Assembly: GCF_000090795.2 (NCBI RefSeq)
Contig: NW_003546366.1
Span: forward strand, 157,430 to 221,429
Reading direction: 5' to 3'
DNA from: Amphimedon queenslandica
Taxonomy: Eukaryota; Porifera; Demospongiae; Haplosclerida; Niphatidae
Length of the DNA stretch: 64,000 bases
The translations under genes and the position numbers were made by a program. This document shows positions 51,946 through 62,125 of the stretch, piece after piece (within the stretch, counting starts at the first letter, position 1; every line of letters begins with the position of its first letter). Under the pieces are notes generated by a model that was not told the DNA's origin, searched no databases, and worked only from the letters and a program-made list of their open reading frames with translations.

Positions 51946-54355
51946 ATGGACGATCGAGTGGAAGACATCCAGATGACTGGAGCGGCCGAGGAAGCAGCCC
52001 ATTTTCCAGATAAAGAAGCAAGCGAGGCAGACATAGATCAGTCCGTAAAGGATGAGAAGAAGACTAGTGAAGAGTATTATTTTGGTTGTGGTCCTTTTCA
52101 TCCAAATTGCCTCCAGATCCTGTTTAGGAGAAAGAAATTCTTCACTTTCCTCTTAGCGGCTTTTAGTTTCTTGCAATCAGCTGTTATATCAGGTTAGTGA
52201 ATCTTTTACAGTCTGTATCTATTCTAAGTAACAACTGGCATCAGTGACATGCATTACAAAGTATGTAATTTTCTCATTTATAGTAAGAGTTCATATATGT
52301 GCGTAAATTTAATTTGATTATTGCAGTTGATGTAATGAGTGATCTCATTCATGTCCTTTTAGGTTTCATCTCGTCTGTAATTTCCTCAATTGAGAGACGA
52401 TACAACTTATCCAGCACTCAAGCAGGCATAATGGTCATTACGTATGACATAACAGTCACAATCAGCGTCGTCTTTGTGAGCTACTTTGGTGCGAAATCCC
52501 ACCAGCCTAGACTGCTAGGTTTGGCAACTCTTCTAATGGCATTTGGTGCTTTTTTATTCTCTCTTCCTCACTTTATACTGCAAGTTGATGAGCACTCCAG
52601 TGATAATGATGGAGCCTTACGTCAATACTGCTCTAATAATGCCAACTCCAGCTCAACCGAGGACTGCTCCAACGTGAACACAATTGCATATGCTATTTTT
52701 ATTATCAGCAATATTATATTAGGCATAGCATCATCTCCTATATACACTATTGGTGTTTCATACTTGGACGAGATTGCTTTTCCACGCTATGTCTCGCTCC
52801 ATATTGGTATGATCAGTACCACTCTCATTCTTGGCCCTGTCGTTGCTTTTGGACTTGGAAGCATATTTCTATCAATTTATGTCAACCCGTTAGCAGATAC
52901 TTCACTCACAACAAGTGATCCAGCTTGGGTTGGGGCCTGGTGGATGCCATTTCTCATATCTTCTTTCTGTCTATTTATTTTGGCCATTCCTTTTTTAATG
53001 TTCCCACGCTATCTGCCGGACAGTCCTCAAGTCTGGAAAGAGAGAGCTAAAGAAATGGCAAAGATATATTCAAAGAAATATGCAAATGAGAACAGCACTA
53101 GTATAGTCTTTAAAATGTTTCCTACACACATTAAGCGATTGATTCTTAATCCTTCCTTCATGTTTGCTGTACTGGGTCTCTGTATTCTGTACATCTTCCT
53201 ACAAGGTGTTATATCATTTGGTCCAAAGTTTTATGAAGTTCAATTCAGGTTCACTGCTTCAACCTCTACACTGCTGGTAGGAGGGACCACTATACCTGGA
53301 GCTAGTCAGTTTACATTTGTATTATCATATTTCTAATCATTATTATCATTATTATTATTATTTTATAATTAGTTTTTGGAACTCTTACTGGTGCTTTTGT
53401 GGTTTTTGTTTGCAAGATGAAAGGAAAAGGCAATATGTTATTACTGGCTGTATCGACCTTTATTTTAACTTTATCTTCTTTTGCCATGCTCCTCCATTGT
53501 CCCAATATACCTATTGTCGGATTAACAGAAAATGGGTAAGTGGTGTTAGAAGTAATTGAGTAATGTCCATTCTGTTATTGAGGTAGGTTTGAAGAGAATA
53601 GCTGTAGCGCATTGTGTAACTGCAGTGGTACTGATTTTATTCCAGTTTGTGGAAATGGACAAACGTATCTTTCTCCTTGCCAAGCTGGTTGTATGCAGCA
53701 ATTAGGAGTAAGCATATAGACTAAAAAGTAAATCCACTTTTACTTAATATTTTTAGGATTCAAGCTATGATAACTGTACATGTGTCATTGCTAGCAGTAA
53801 TACTAGTACTGATAATCCTATTGATGATACTGCAACCAATGGTTACTGTCAACCAGACTCTTGTCTATCAATTATTATTCCTGCCGTTATAATTTTACTA
53901 TTGCTGTCGTTCATAGTCTTTATGCTCACACTACCTTATATGCATTTTGTGATAAGGTAAGGCTAATTCAATAAAACTAAATATGTGTATTATAGATGCA
54001 TAATGTTAATTGGCAATGGCTTCAGTTCAGTCATAGTGCTTCATAACAATGTTGTATTTTTAGGGTTGTTTCTGATGAACAGAGGGCACTAGCTTTAGGC
54101 CTTCAATCAGCAATGAATAGGGCACTGGGTAATGTCCCTGGCCCTCTAATATTTGGAGTTTCATTTGATGCTTCGTGTATACTATGGGAAGAAGAATGTG
54201 GCCGTAGAGGCAACTGTCTTGTATATGATAGTAATAAATTGTCTATTTACCTTTTGTCAATTGCTCTGCCTTGCATTTCCATTGCAGCTTGCTTGTTCTT
54301 TCTAGCATGGCTGACGTATCCAAGACAGAGAAAACAGGAGACAATTGACAATTAA
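51946..54355 (+). CDS. SLCO: Organic anion transporter polypeptide (SLCO/OATP)
   Basis: Plasma-membrane, sodium-independent uptake carrier for amphipathic organic anions. Exon 1 (51946-52193) has a hydrophilic N-terminus and first helix; exon 2 begins at 52363. The 12-helix major-facilitator pattern is visible. The family signature DPAWVGAWW (about 52918-52944) fits D-x-R-W-[IV]-G-A-W-W with R replaced by A. The large extracellular loop before the last helices carries the Kazal-like cysteine cluster (CNCSGTDFIPVCGNGQTYLS then PCQAGC). Later helices include IIIPAVIILLLLSFIVFML and the ALGLQSAMNRALGNVPGPL motif typical of OATP C-terminal halves. Stop at 54353-54355; the C-terminal tail (YPRQRKQETIDN) is short. 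Several sequons lie in extracellular loops. Confidence 0.92.
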
Positions 54356-54439
54356 TTATAAAATTTATTTATTACACATTTGTGTTGCAAAGCAATTTAA
54401 ATCATCATATTATCTAATTAAAATTTTGATTTTTAATTT

Positions 54440-56000
54440 TCATTTATTTTTGTCATACAGTTTTATTGCATTTAAAAACTCTCTTAGAACTTTGTTCATC
54501 CATGTCCCACGAGTTGGGAGCATTCCTTCTAAAAAACCAATGTGTCCTCCATGAGATGGTACAACTAGAACAGCATCATCGTTAGCACAGAAACCATCAA
54601 TTGGCAAGACTAGTTATTAAAGAAATAAAGTGCATGTTTCTTCATTCTTATAACACACGTACCTTTCTCTGGTACAAAGGGATCATTTTCAGCATTAATG
54701 CTTAGCAGTGGAGTCTTGACTTGGTGGAGTTTGTTACCATTGGTGCCATTTTCATAATACTCCCATAAACTGTCGTAACCAAATGCAGGAACTGTGATGG
54801 CTTCATCAAACTCTCTTATAGTGGAGCACTAATGACGTTATTATCATTTCAAAATACTAGCTCATGTAATGTTATTACTTTTTTTGCTTTCTGCATCAGT
54901 TCTTCTCCCTGCTCCTTTGTCATTGCACCTTTTTCCATCAGATGCTTACAATTCCTGTCAAAAATTCAATGTAAACTGTTGTCATATTAGTTATTATTAT
55001 CCATACTTGTTTATGTAATTCACAAGTAGCTTAGTCAAGTGTCTGTTATAGAATAGCCAGTTTAATGGCTTTTCTAATGTTTCGAATAACGTCACGTGTG
55101 CATCCCACGATGAAGAAACAGTTGCTACTCCAGCCAGTCCAGAGTCCCTTCCTCTTTCTCTTAAATGTTGTACAAGTATAATTCTAAATACAAGCCAAAT
55201 GGCATACTATTATGAAACTGAAAGCAACCCATACCCTCCTATTGATATTCCAATGCCAACTACTGGTACATTAGGCCAAGAAGAGTGAATGTACTTAAGA
55301 ACTGGCTCAAGATCATCAGTATTGGCACAGTAAGCTCTTGGAGTCTGCATTGAATGCACATGATGTAAAGAAATTTCAATAAATAAATGAATACTTTTAA
55401 TAGTAATCCTCCCAATCCTCTGAAACTCATTACTACTGGTCTATATCCTTCACTGAGTCCATCAGACACAAGCCACTGGACGTAGACCACCTTACTTGAA
55501 GCTAATCATAAGTAATAATACCGGTAATTAATACTATTAATAATGGAAATACATACACGTTAGTCCAGTAAGAATCAGTAGAATTGGCGAGTCATCTTTA
55601 ATTGAATGCACTTCAGGATCAGCCCAATCTAATGCTAGACTCCCTCCATCAGAAACGTTAAATATTTCCCTAATTAACAATGATAACAATTAGCATAATA
55701 CTAGTAGTAGATCTATGCCTACCTTTTATAAGTTAGTCCACTGGGTGGTCGCTGGAGTGCTAGTCTGCCTATTGTGATGACATGAGCATTAATGGCCCAC
55801 CATGTTGGCCAGTACTTTCTACTCAGACTAGGGCAGTGAGCTAGAATATGCTTGTAAAAGCTTCCAGTCTTTTTTCCATATATCCTAGGCCTCCTCACTT
55901 TCTTAAACAAGTAATAAGCAGTATAAATGAAGCAGAGAGCCGAGCATACACTACAACACAGCAACAAGGCCATCTGTAACTTTCCAATTTGGATTTCCAC
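54440..56000 (-). CDS. ABHD1/3-like alpha/beta-hydrolase (phospholipase family)
   Basis: Single-pass membrane serine hydrolase; ABHD3 cleaves medium-chain phosphatidylcholines. Minus strand from 56000: an N-terminal membrane helix (MALLLCCSVCSALCFIYTAY), then the lid region, FNVSDGGSLALDW, PILLILTGLT, RPVVMSFRGLGG, YCANTDDLEPVLKYIH, the nucleophile elbow GISIG (about 55235-55250), the catalytic Asp in INAENDPFVP and the His in HGGHIGFLEG. The C-terminus GTWMNKVLREFLNAIK resembles ABHD3. All triad residues are present. About nine short exons. REC114 lies just upstream on the same strand, about 85 bp apart. Confidence 0.88.
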
Positions 56001-56084
56001 AAAAAGAAGGTGGGGCTATGCCCATGCACAATAATAATCATATTCATAGCTAATACTCAATGTGTGGGTGTAATTGCATTATGT

Positions 56085-57323
56085 TTATTTCATTGAGTTC
56101 AGTTCTGATTCAACAGCTTCAACAAAAGCAGGGAATGTACTATCAGTGAGACAGAGTCTAATGAACTGTGAGAGCTGATCAGTTGGTAAATGCGTTGAAC
56201 TGATGTATGCTTGCTGCAATGGCTTTTTACTAATAGACTAAGAGAGAGAGAATGAGGAGTGCCAGTTAGTATTATTTTACTTGTGCTCTTTCTCTCAGTG
56301 ATTCTCCCTCTTTACTTGATCCTGATGTCTCTTCCTGAGAAATCTGACTAATGTCATCAATTACTTTCACTGGCATAAGACCTCTTAAAACAGAAACGGC
56401 ATCTCGACAGTTCTCAACTCCAGTTCTTGCCAGACCAACTCCAGAAGTCCCTCCACTTAGTTTTATTCTAAAACGTCTGTTTGACATCTATTGCAAATAA
56501 AATAAAATTAATACCGGTAAGGCTGTGATTCTTACCTGATGATGATACAAGAATAATATACTGTCGCCTTTAGCTACTCCTTTGATCCAATTTGATGTTC
56601 CCCACAATATAAAACTTTCCTATTCATAAAAAGCAAAGAAAACAGGGTTCCTCACAAAGCATGCCTCGCCTTTGGCCAGATTTTTGAGAAACTTCAAAAA
56701 TTCATAAAAAATCCAATTTTGATTGGAATTTGCTCAAACTTTCTACACAATATAAGTACATGTATATGCACCAGAAAAAATTATAAAAATGAAGAATTCT
56801 CTCCTACTCATTTTTCATGAAATTTGACCAAAGTTCCTGTACTATAGTACAGGGACGTTGGCCAGATTTTTGAGAAACTTTAAAAATTCATAAAAAATCC
56901 AATTTTCATCAGAATTTGCTCAAACTTTCTACACAACATGAGTACATGTATATATATTTTAAAATGAAGCACTATACCAGAATCTAGTGAAAAACCATAA
57001 CCAGGTCATTAACTCATGTGCAAAGAGAATAGCTAGTGACAGATACATATTACACTAACTAACCAGTGTGGTGTCTCCGTGTGTTATCATAAAGTGGTTT
57101 TTATTAATAAGCACTAAGAGAATCTGTTTACCAGGTGAAGAGTTGTAATGCTAAAAATTGCAGCAGCTGGTGATATTTGAATGATTTTTAAAAATATTCA
57201 TATTCAAACCTGCCAGCTATTTCCTTCTCCTTGATCCTGTGACAAGCTTAATGCTGAAGGCTCCCGTGATGCTACAAGTCTAGCATACTTATCCACCAGC
57301 CAAATCTGTTTGCTCTCATTCAT
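56085..57323 (-). CDS. REC114: REC114 meiotic recombination protein, 5' end displaced by a transposon
   Basis: Partner of MEI4/IHO1 in SPO11 double-strand-break formation. Exons read NSWQ/HYNSSPGKQILLVLINKN, HFMITHGDTTL, LWGTSNWIKGVAKGDS, RRFRIKLSGG with ENCRDAVSVLRGLMPV (the PH-like fold), then a Ser-rich linker and the C-terminal helix SQFIRLCLTDSTFPAFVEAV. All parts are collinear with vertebrate REC114, including the C-terminal MEI4-binding helix. The first exon starts with MNESKQIW at 57323, but this ATG sits inside the 9-bp target duplication of the element at 57326-59356. The matching upstream piece (ATG at 59384, MATGGGGMN) is on the far side. So the present start is either the internal Met or a new transposon-derived one. 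Confidence 0.8.
56665..56955. repeat. Dispersed AT-rich repeat, two adjacent copies in REC114 intron
   Basis: Two copies joined at CCTGTACTATAGTACAGGG (about 56837-56855), in the same arrangement as at 49825-50185. Confidence 0.8.
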
Positions 57324-57325
57324 TC

Positions 57326-57404
57326 TAGTCTCGCGTAGCCAGACCACGCCCTCCGTACCTGCGGGGTAGTGGTCTGGTGTACTGAGCTTGGCAAAGTTGT
57401 TCAA
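57326..57404 (+). repeat. Left terminal inverted repeat of the RecQ transposon
   Basis: 79 bp beginning TAGTCTCGCG, GC-rich compared with surrounding sequence, inverted copy at 59278-59356. Read from the minus strand it forms an open frame (MNNFAKLSTPDHYPAG...) joined in frame to REC114. Confidence 0.95.
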
Positions 57405-57517
57405 AGGCTGACCGTCGGCTTGGTCAGTGAGAACTACGTCAGACCAGGAGCAATAAAGCTAATGAATTAGGCATAATTAAAAATGCGTGGTCAAAATCAT
57501 TTTGACCGCGCCTATTT

Positions 57518-58883
57518 ATGGAAGATAAGCTAGAAAAGTGTGTTTTAGAAGCTGCCAGTCGTTTTGGGTTTTCTTTGAAAGAAAAACAGCTTGAAGCTAT
57601 TATGACTTTCATGTCTGGCAATGATGTGTTTGTGTCACTTCCTACAGGATATGGAAAGTCTTTGATATATGCACTTTTACCTGTAGCATTTGATTTATTC
57701 AAAGGTTAGTTTAAATAAAAATGATACTGAACATTAATCCAGGTATTATACAGAACAATATGGCAGCATTGTTATCTGTGTCAGTCCTTTGGTATCCCTC
57801 ATGATGGACCAGAAAGCAAAGTTTTTACCGATGGGCATTGTTGCTGAGTTTGTAGGTGAAGGTCAACTTGATTCGACTGCAATAGAGAAGGTGCTTCATG
57901 GAGATATCCAACTGCTATACATCAGTCCGGAAAGTTTGATTTGCAATCCCATGTATAGGAACATGCTGTTATCTCCTATATACAAAAATAAATTGGTTGC
58001 ATTAGTTATAGATGAAGCTCACTGCATCAAATCATGGTCAGTAATGTAGTAATAAATGTTCTTACATGTACGCTTTGCACCAATTTGTAGGGGTGATAGC
58101 TTTCGTGTTGCATATGCCCATCTTGGAGACACGCGAAGTTTAATACCATCACATGTTAATATATTAGCATTGACAGCAACAGCAACTAAACATACTTTTC
58201 GTATTGTCTGCCAGAGTTTATCTCTGAGGGAACCAGTTTTAATAGGGTGTTTACCTGATCGAAGTAACATATATTATGAAGTGCAACCTCTGCCTGAAAT
58301 AGAAGAGTTCTGTGAGGAGATAGCCAAGGAACTGAAGGAAATGGGTATGGAATATCCTAAGACTATAATCTTTCAACAGAACTATAGCGATTGTCAAGTT
58401 ATGTACCGTATACTGTCACGAAAGTTAGGACCTTATATTACATTCCCACCACACCACCCAAAGCATCTGGAATTTGCTATGGTAATGAAGTATACACGGG
58501 CATCTACTGTAGAAGTAAAGGAGAGCGTTTTAAGGTCTTTTAGTGATCCGAAAGGAATATTGCGTATTGTACTGGCGACTACTGCCTTCGGTATGGGGGT
58601 TGATGTTGCTGATGTCCGAGTTATTTATCACTGGCGTCCTCCTTCCAGTCTAGAACAGTATGTTCAGGAATCAGGCAGAGCAGGACGTGACAATAAGCCA
58701 TCTAAAGCTATTCTACTATATGGAAAGCCTAGCAAATTTGTAGAACAAGGAGTCAAAGATTATGGAAACAACAAAACCAAATGCCGCAGGCAATTGTTAC
58801 TCAACGATTTTTTATTTGTTATGAATCATGATTCAACTGATAATGATAATAATAATTGTTGTGATGTATGTATAAAGCTGTAA
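57518..58883 (+). CDS. RecQ-family DNA helicase carried by the transposon
   Basis: ATP-dependent 3'-5' helicase core. Exons 57518-57704, 57754-58036, 58091-58883 (phases 1 and 2), 420 residues. Motif 0/I: FGFSLKEKQLEAI and PTGYGKS; motif II DEAH in VIDEAHCIKSWGD (the aromatic RecQ loop is degenerate but WGDSFR is kept); motif III ALTATAT; motif V TTAFGMGVDVADVRVIYHW; motif VI QESGRAGRD. All catalytic motifs look intact. After motif VI come CRRQLLLNDF and a terminal CCDVC, a shortened RecQ zinc-binding region; there is no winged-helix or HRDC domain. The gene lies wholly between the terminal repeats, so it is cargo or the mobility protein of this element rather than a host gene. It is convergent with the 97-residue protein, 11 bp between stops. 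Confidence 0.88.
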
Positions 58884-58894
58884 ATTATTGAATT

Positions 58895-59188
58895 TTAAAT
58901 GAAGTTTGGAATGATGCGTTCAATAATCCAATCCTGAATTTCTTCATTTTCCACTGTCTGTAAGAGACATTCTTGCAAAGAGAATGCAAGATGTCTCCTG
59001 TTACATTTATGGCATAAAAAGGCTTTGGAACTAACAATACTAGACAATTTTTTATAATAGACACGCTCTGATAGATTGTCTATGACATTGATGGCCAATT
59101 TGGATGCCTCTCCACTGACTTTCCGCCTCTTTGTCTTCTTAGTTCCAACTGAAACATCAGATGCACATACACAGCAAACTCCCACCAT
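58895..59188 (-). CDS. 97-residue Cys-rich putative zinc-binding protein of the transposon
   Basis: Single exon, starts MVGVCCVCASDVS at 59188 and ends RIIPNFI. CxxC near the N-terminus (CCVC) and a second CxxC (FLCHKCNRRH) 55 residues later could hold one zinc ion. A basic patch TKKTKRRKVSG sits between them, consistent with DNA binding or nuclear localisation. No family recognised; not a transposase by visible motifs. It lies inside the element 57326-59356 and converges on the RecQ gene, suggesting that the two form a functional module. It might alternatively be the last exon of a larger minus-strand gene, but no upstream exon fits within the element. Confidence 0.6.
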   Translation of the reverse strand: MVGVCCVCASDVSVGTKKTKRRKVSGEASKLAINVIDNLSERVYYKKLSSIVSSKAFLCHKCNRRHLAFSLQECLLQTVENEEIQDWIIERIIPNFI

Positions 59189-59277
59189 TTTGTCATAGCC
59201 GCACCTACTATTATTACATTAAAAATTCAACGATATTGCATTAAACGTGTATGGCTTCCTATTATCACTTCACTTCC

Positions 59278-59356
59278 TTGAACAACTTTGCCAAGCTCAG
59301 TACACCAGACCACTACCCCGCAGGTACGGAGGGCGTGGTCTGGCTACGCGAGACTA
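59278..59356 (-). repeat. Right terminal inverted repeat of the RecQ transposon
   Basis: Reverse complement of 57326-57404, 79 bp. Confidence 0.95.
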
Positions 59357-59384
59357 CATTCATTCCACCTCCTCCAGTCGCCAT
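59357..59384 (-). pseudogene. REC114: Severed 5' coding end of REC114
   Basis: On the minus strand this reads ATG GCG ACT GGA GGA GGT GGA ATG AAT G, i.e. MATGGGGMN, stopping at the transposon edge. Ignoring the element and one copy of the 9-bp duplication, the frame continues directly into ESKQIWLV at 57316 and below. This is the original REC114 start, now 2 kb from the rest of its exon. Confidence 0.7.
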
Positions 59385-59542
59385 GTTACCCACGTGGAAG
59401 CACGTGTCATGAACACCCACCCATCCGCCCACGTGTAAACAAAGTAGGCGTGGTGGTCTTGTACAGGAAGTTCTCGGAGAAGAAAGGAGGAAAAGATAAT
59501 AGTGAAGACCACTACATCCTAGGTCATTATCGGCCCTGAAAG
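59385..59542. promoter_or_regulatory. Probable ancestral divergent promoter (REC114 / KIAA0319-like)
   Basis: 158 bp between the original REC114 ATG and the KIAA0319-like ATG. Contains three CACGTG/CACGTGT words near 59394-59434. Inferred from head-to-head geometry. Confidence 0.4.
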
Positions 59543-61535
59543 ATGAGGAAGGGAGTCCATTTTACTGTAGTCTTCATTCTACTAGCTACAAGTGAGAACG
59601 AAGCTTAAAGAGCTGTTACTTGTTAACTTGTACCTCGGGTTGTGTAACCTGACCCACAACATTGTTTTAATCCTTGCATATGTACACTATGATTATCATT
59701 AACACCTACTCTATCTATCTCTGCCTCAGATCTAGGTGGATCCCTTTCATCACACAGCAGGCAGCCTCTATCTTACAACAACCAAAGAGAAGACAAGCCC
59801 CAGGATAGCTATGACCAGCGTCCATATCCTGATTCGTTTCATGACGGTGATCCATACAATGGAAAGGAGGATGTAGATCGTCCATACAAATATAACGAGG
59901 ACACTAATGCAGAGGAAACTGATGAGGAGGAGGATTATAAATATAACGATAAATCAAAAGAGACGACGGATAATAATGAATATCATTCCTCCCCTAGTGA
60001 CAATTATCACAATCAGGATGGACAAGACCCTGCAGAAGAACCAGACCTTCCTCCTCCTTCCTATCCCACGGCTCCCCCCTCCTACTCGTGTAGGTTTCAT
60101 TATCACTCTAACTCATTGCCTAAGGGAAAGACCAAGGTATCGTATCTTCATTTCATTGGTGCCGCTCGTTCTTACAAGGAATGTGCTGATCTTTGTTGTC
60201 AACATGGTCGAAAGTGTCAGTTGGGCTGGTTGTTTAAGAAGAAGTGTTTCGCTGTCGGTTGTAACTCTGCTGAAAAGGATAGGTGTACTCCTAAGGCTGT
60301 TCCTTATGATGCTAAGTATAGCAGTAGTGTTGTTGTAATGTCTTTTGTTAAGAAGACCAATCATGATAGTCATAATAAAGATGAAAGCTCTTTCTCTTCT
60401 ACTGTTGTCCCCCAACCATCTTCCTCCTCTCTCTCCTCCTCCTCTTCCTCTGATTATTATTCTTCTAATTTACATTCTCATTCTATTGCCACGACGAGGT
60501 CTTCGTCTTTGTCTTCGGTTGTCACTACAACTCCAAGCTCGTCCTCTTCTGTCATCAAGGCAACACCTCACCCTAAACCACCACACGGGAATCACAGATT
60601 AATCAATAATGGTAAGTTAGAAATTAAGAGGATTTGCCTTGTTAATTTTTGTGGATTGTCTGTTTAAAATGAAAGCTGTTTTAAGTTTAACGTTGTTATA
60701 CTGTTAACTTTGTACTTATAATTACATGAAAATTGTTTACATAGTAAATATGTATTAGTGCAATTACTGTTGCTATTTAAGATATTAAAATCTAATTAGT
60801 GAAGCAGTTACAGTAGCATTAAGTTTTGAATGTCATGTCATACACAATGTATTAAGTAGGCAGGGGCCAGTGGCTTCAATTTATTAATGGCAATGCATTG
60901 GGCAGCTTCATATTAATGATCATTATTATTAGATTAGTATTGTTATTTCCCATTATGTACATTGATATGTATAGTGTACATTATGATGTAGAGCGTAATA
61001 GTGAGTCTTTTTAGATTCTATTATGACAAAGCACCATTCTCTATTATCATTCATCCATTTGTTATTACATTGTGTATGTATTCTGTATCTGTTTCCTGTC
61101 TGTTATAAATGAAATGTTTTCCATAAAGACAAATGCACATGTGTTCTTATTGTAAACAATACAAATGCATTCTGTTTGTTTATACATTAACATTATAATT
61201 AATACCTTTCTTTTAATCATTATTATTCTCTTTCTCCTCCCATTTTTTTCTCCTTTTTTTATGCATGCCCACTCTTTTCCCTCTCCTCCTATTCTCCTTT
61301 AATATTCTCTCCTCCCTCCATCTCTCCTCCTCTCTTTCTCTCTACAGTCCTTACAATAGCAGTTGCTAATAAACATCCAGTTATTACACTACCAACTGAT
61401 CATATTAAGATATTCTCCAGTACATGGCCTGATTCATCACCAGGTGTTACTTATCATTATCATTGGAGGAGACTGTTTGGTCCTAAGAAGGGAAACCTCA
61501 ATGGAGTCAATGATAAAACCATCTCATTGAGTCAC
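59543..61535 (+). CDS. KIAA0319L: KIAA0319/KIAA0319L-like membrane protein, N-terminal part
   Basis: Type I membrane glycoprotein family with an N-terminal MANEC/MANSC domain followed by PKD repeats. Exons 59543-59591 (signal peptide MRKGVHFTVVFILLAT), 59730-60611 and 61348-61535. Exon 2 encodes an acidic Tyr/Asp/Asn-rich spacer, then the MANEC cysteines (SYKECADLCCQHGRKCQLGW, FKKKCFAVGC, DRC), and a long Ser/Thr mucin-like stretch. Exon 3 begins the first PKD-like domain (ITLPTDHIKIFSSTWPD, YHYHWRRLFGPKKG). The donor at 61536 (GTATGT) shows the gene continues, but no further + strand exon is found up to 64000, so the rest lies outside the window. The intron contains the SH2-kinase gene on the opposite strand. 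Confidence 0.82.
60612..61347. other. Intron of the KIAA0319-like gene
   Basis: AT-rich then a long CT-rich stretch before the acceptor at 61346-61347. No other gene seen. Confidence 0.6.
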
Positions 61536-62125
61536 GTATGTTATAGAGAGGGAGAGGGAGGAAGGAATGTATGGCTCTGTCACCTGTCAATTGTTTATAT
61601 AGAAATTATTATTGTTAAATTTGCAAAACAAGGATTATGTGTGGTTGTTTTTATGTGGATAAAATAAGAATAATCTGGGGCTACAACTGTAGGTTATAAG
61701 AATAATGATGATAATAGTAATATTCCTCCAATTCGTAACAATTTCTCTAAAAAATTGTCACTTTAAATTATTTGAATTTGTAATAAACATTGAATTTTTG
61801 GAGGGATAACAGCTGAGAAGCTTCTAGATTTGGAGGGATTTTGCACTGCCAAGGCATCATTAAGTCTTTAAGGTCAATCACACTAATTTAGCTATTCACA
61901 CATTTCTAACTAGAACAGAGGCAAGGGAAAAAATTAGAAAATTATGGAACAATGATTTTTAAAAGAATTTTTAGAAGGAATTTTGGTAGAAATTTTGAAA
62001 TAATTATTTATTTTTGAACTTAGAGCCCCTAATATTTAGAAGAATTACAGTAATAATAATAGTAATGATCACAACAATAACAACAATAATTATAATATGT
62101 GAGTATAGTCATTGTGCCCATTTCA

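Larger units (their letters stand above)
57326..59356. mobile_element. Complete 2031-bp DNA transposon with 79-bp TIRs, encoding a RecQ-like helicase
   Basis: Termini TAGTCTCGCGTAGCCAGACC (left) and its exact reverse complement (right); the inverted repeats match over 79 bp (57326-57404 and 59278-59356) with no mismatch seen. The element is flanked by a perfect 9-bp direct repeat, CATTCATTC, at 57317-57325 and 59357-59365, i.e. a target-site duplication. Cargo: a 420-residue RecQ-family helicase on the + strand (57518-58883) and a convergent 97-residue Cys-containing protein on the - strand (58895-59188). No transposase, DDE catalytic domain or Rep/Helitron hallmarks are visible, so it is either mobilised in trans or uses an unusual machinery. 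Identical ends suggest a young insertion. Confidence 0.9.

Noticed and set aside
57518-58883. RecQ gene as an ordinary host RECQL/BLM gene
   Set aside because: It lies completely inside a 2031-bp element with TIRs and a 9-bp target duplication and lacks the usual C-terminal domains.
57326-59356. Helitron
   Set aside because: Long TIRs, a target duplication and a RecQ (not Pif1) helicase without Rep domain do not fit Helitrons.
59385-59542. The transposon acting as a clean new intron of REC114 through GT/AG at the insertion edges
   Set aside because: A GT arises at the upstream edge and an AG at the downstream edge, but joining them gives a frameshift and stop.
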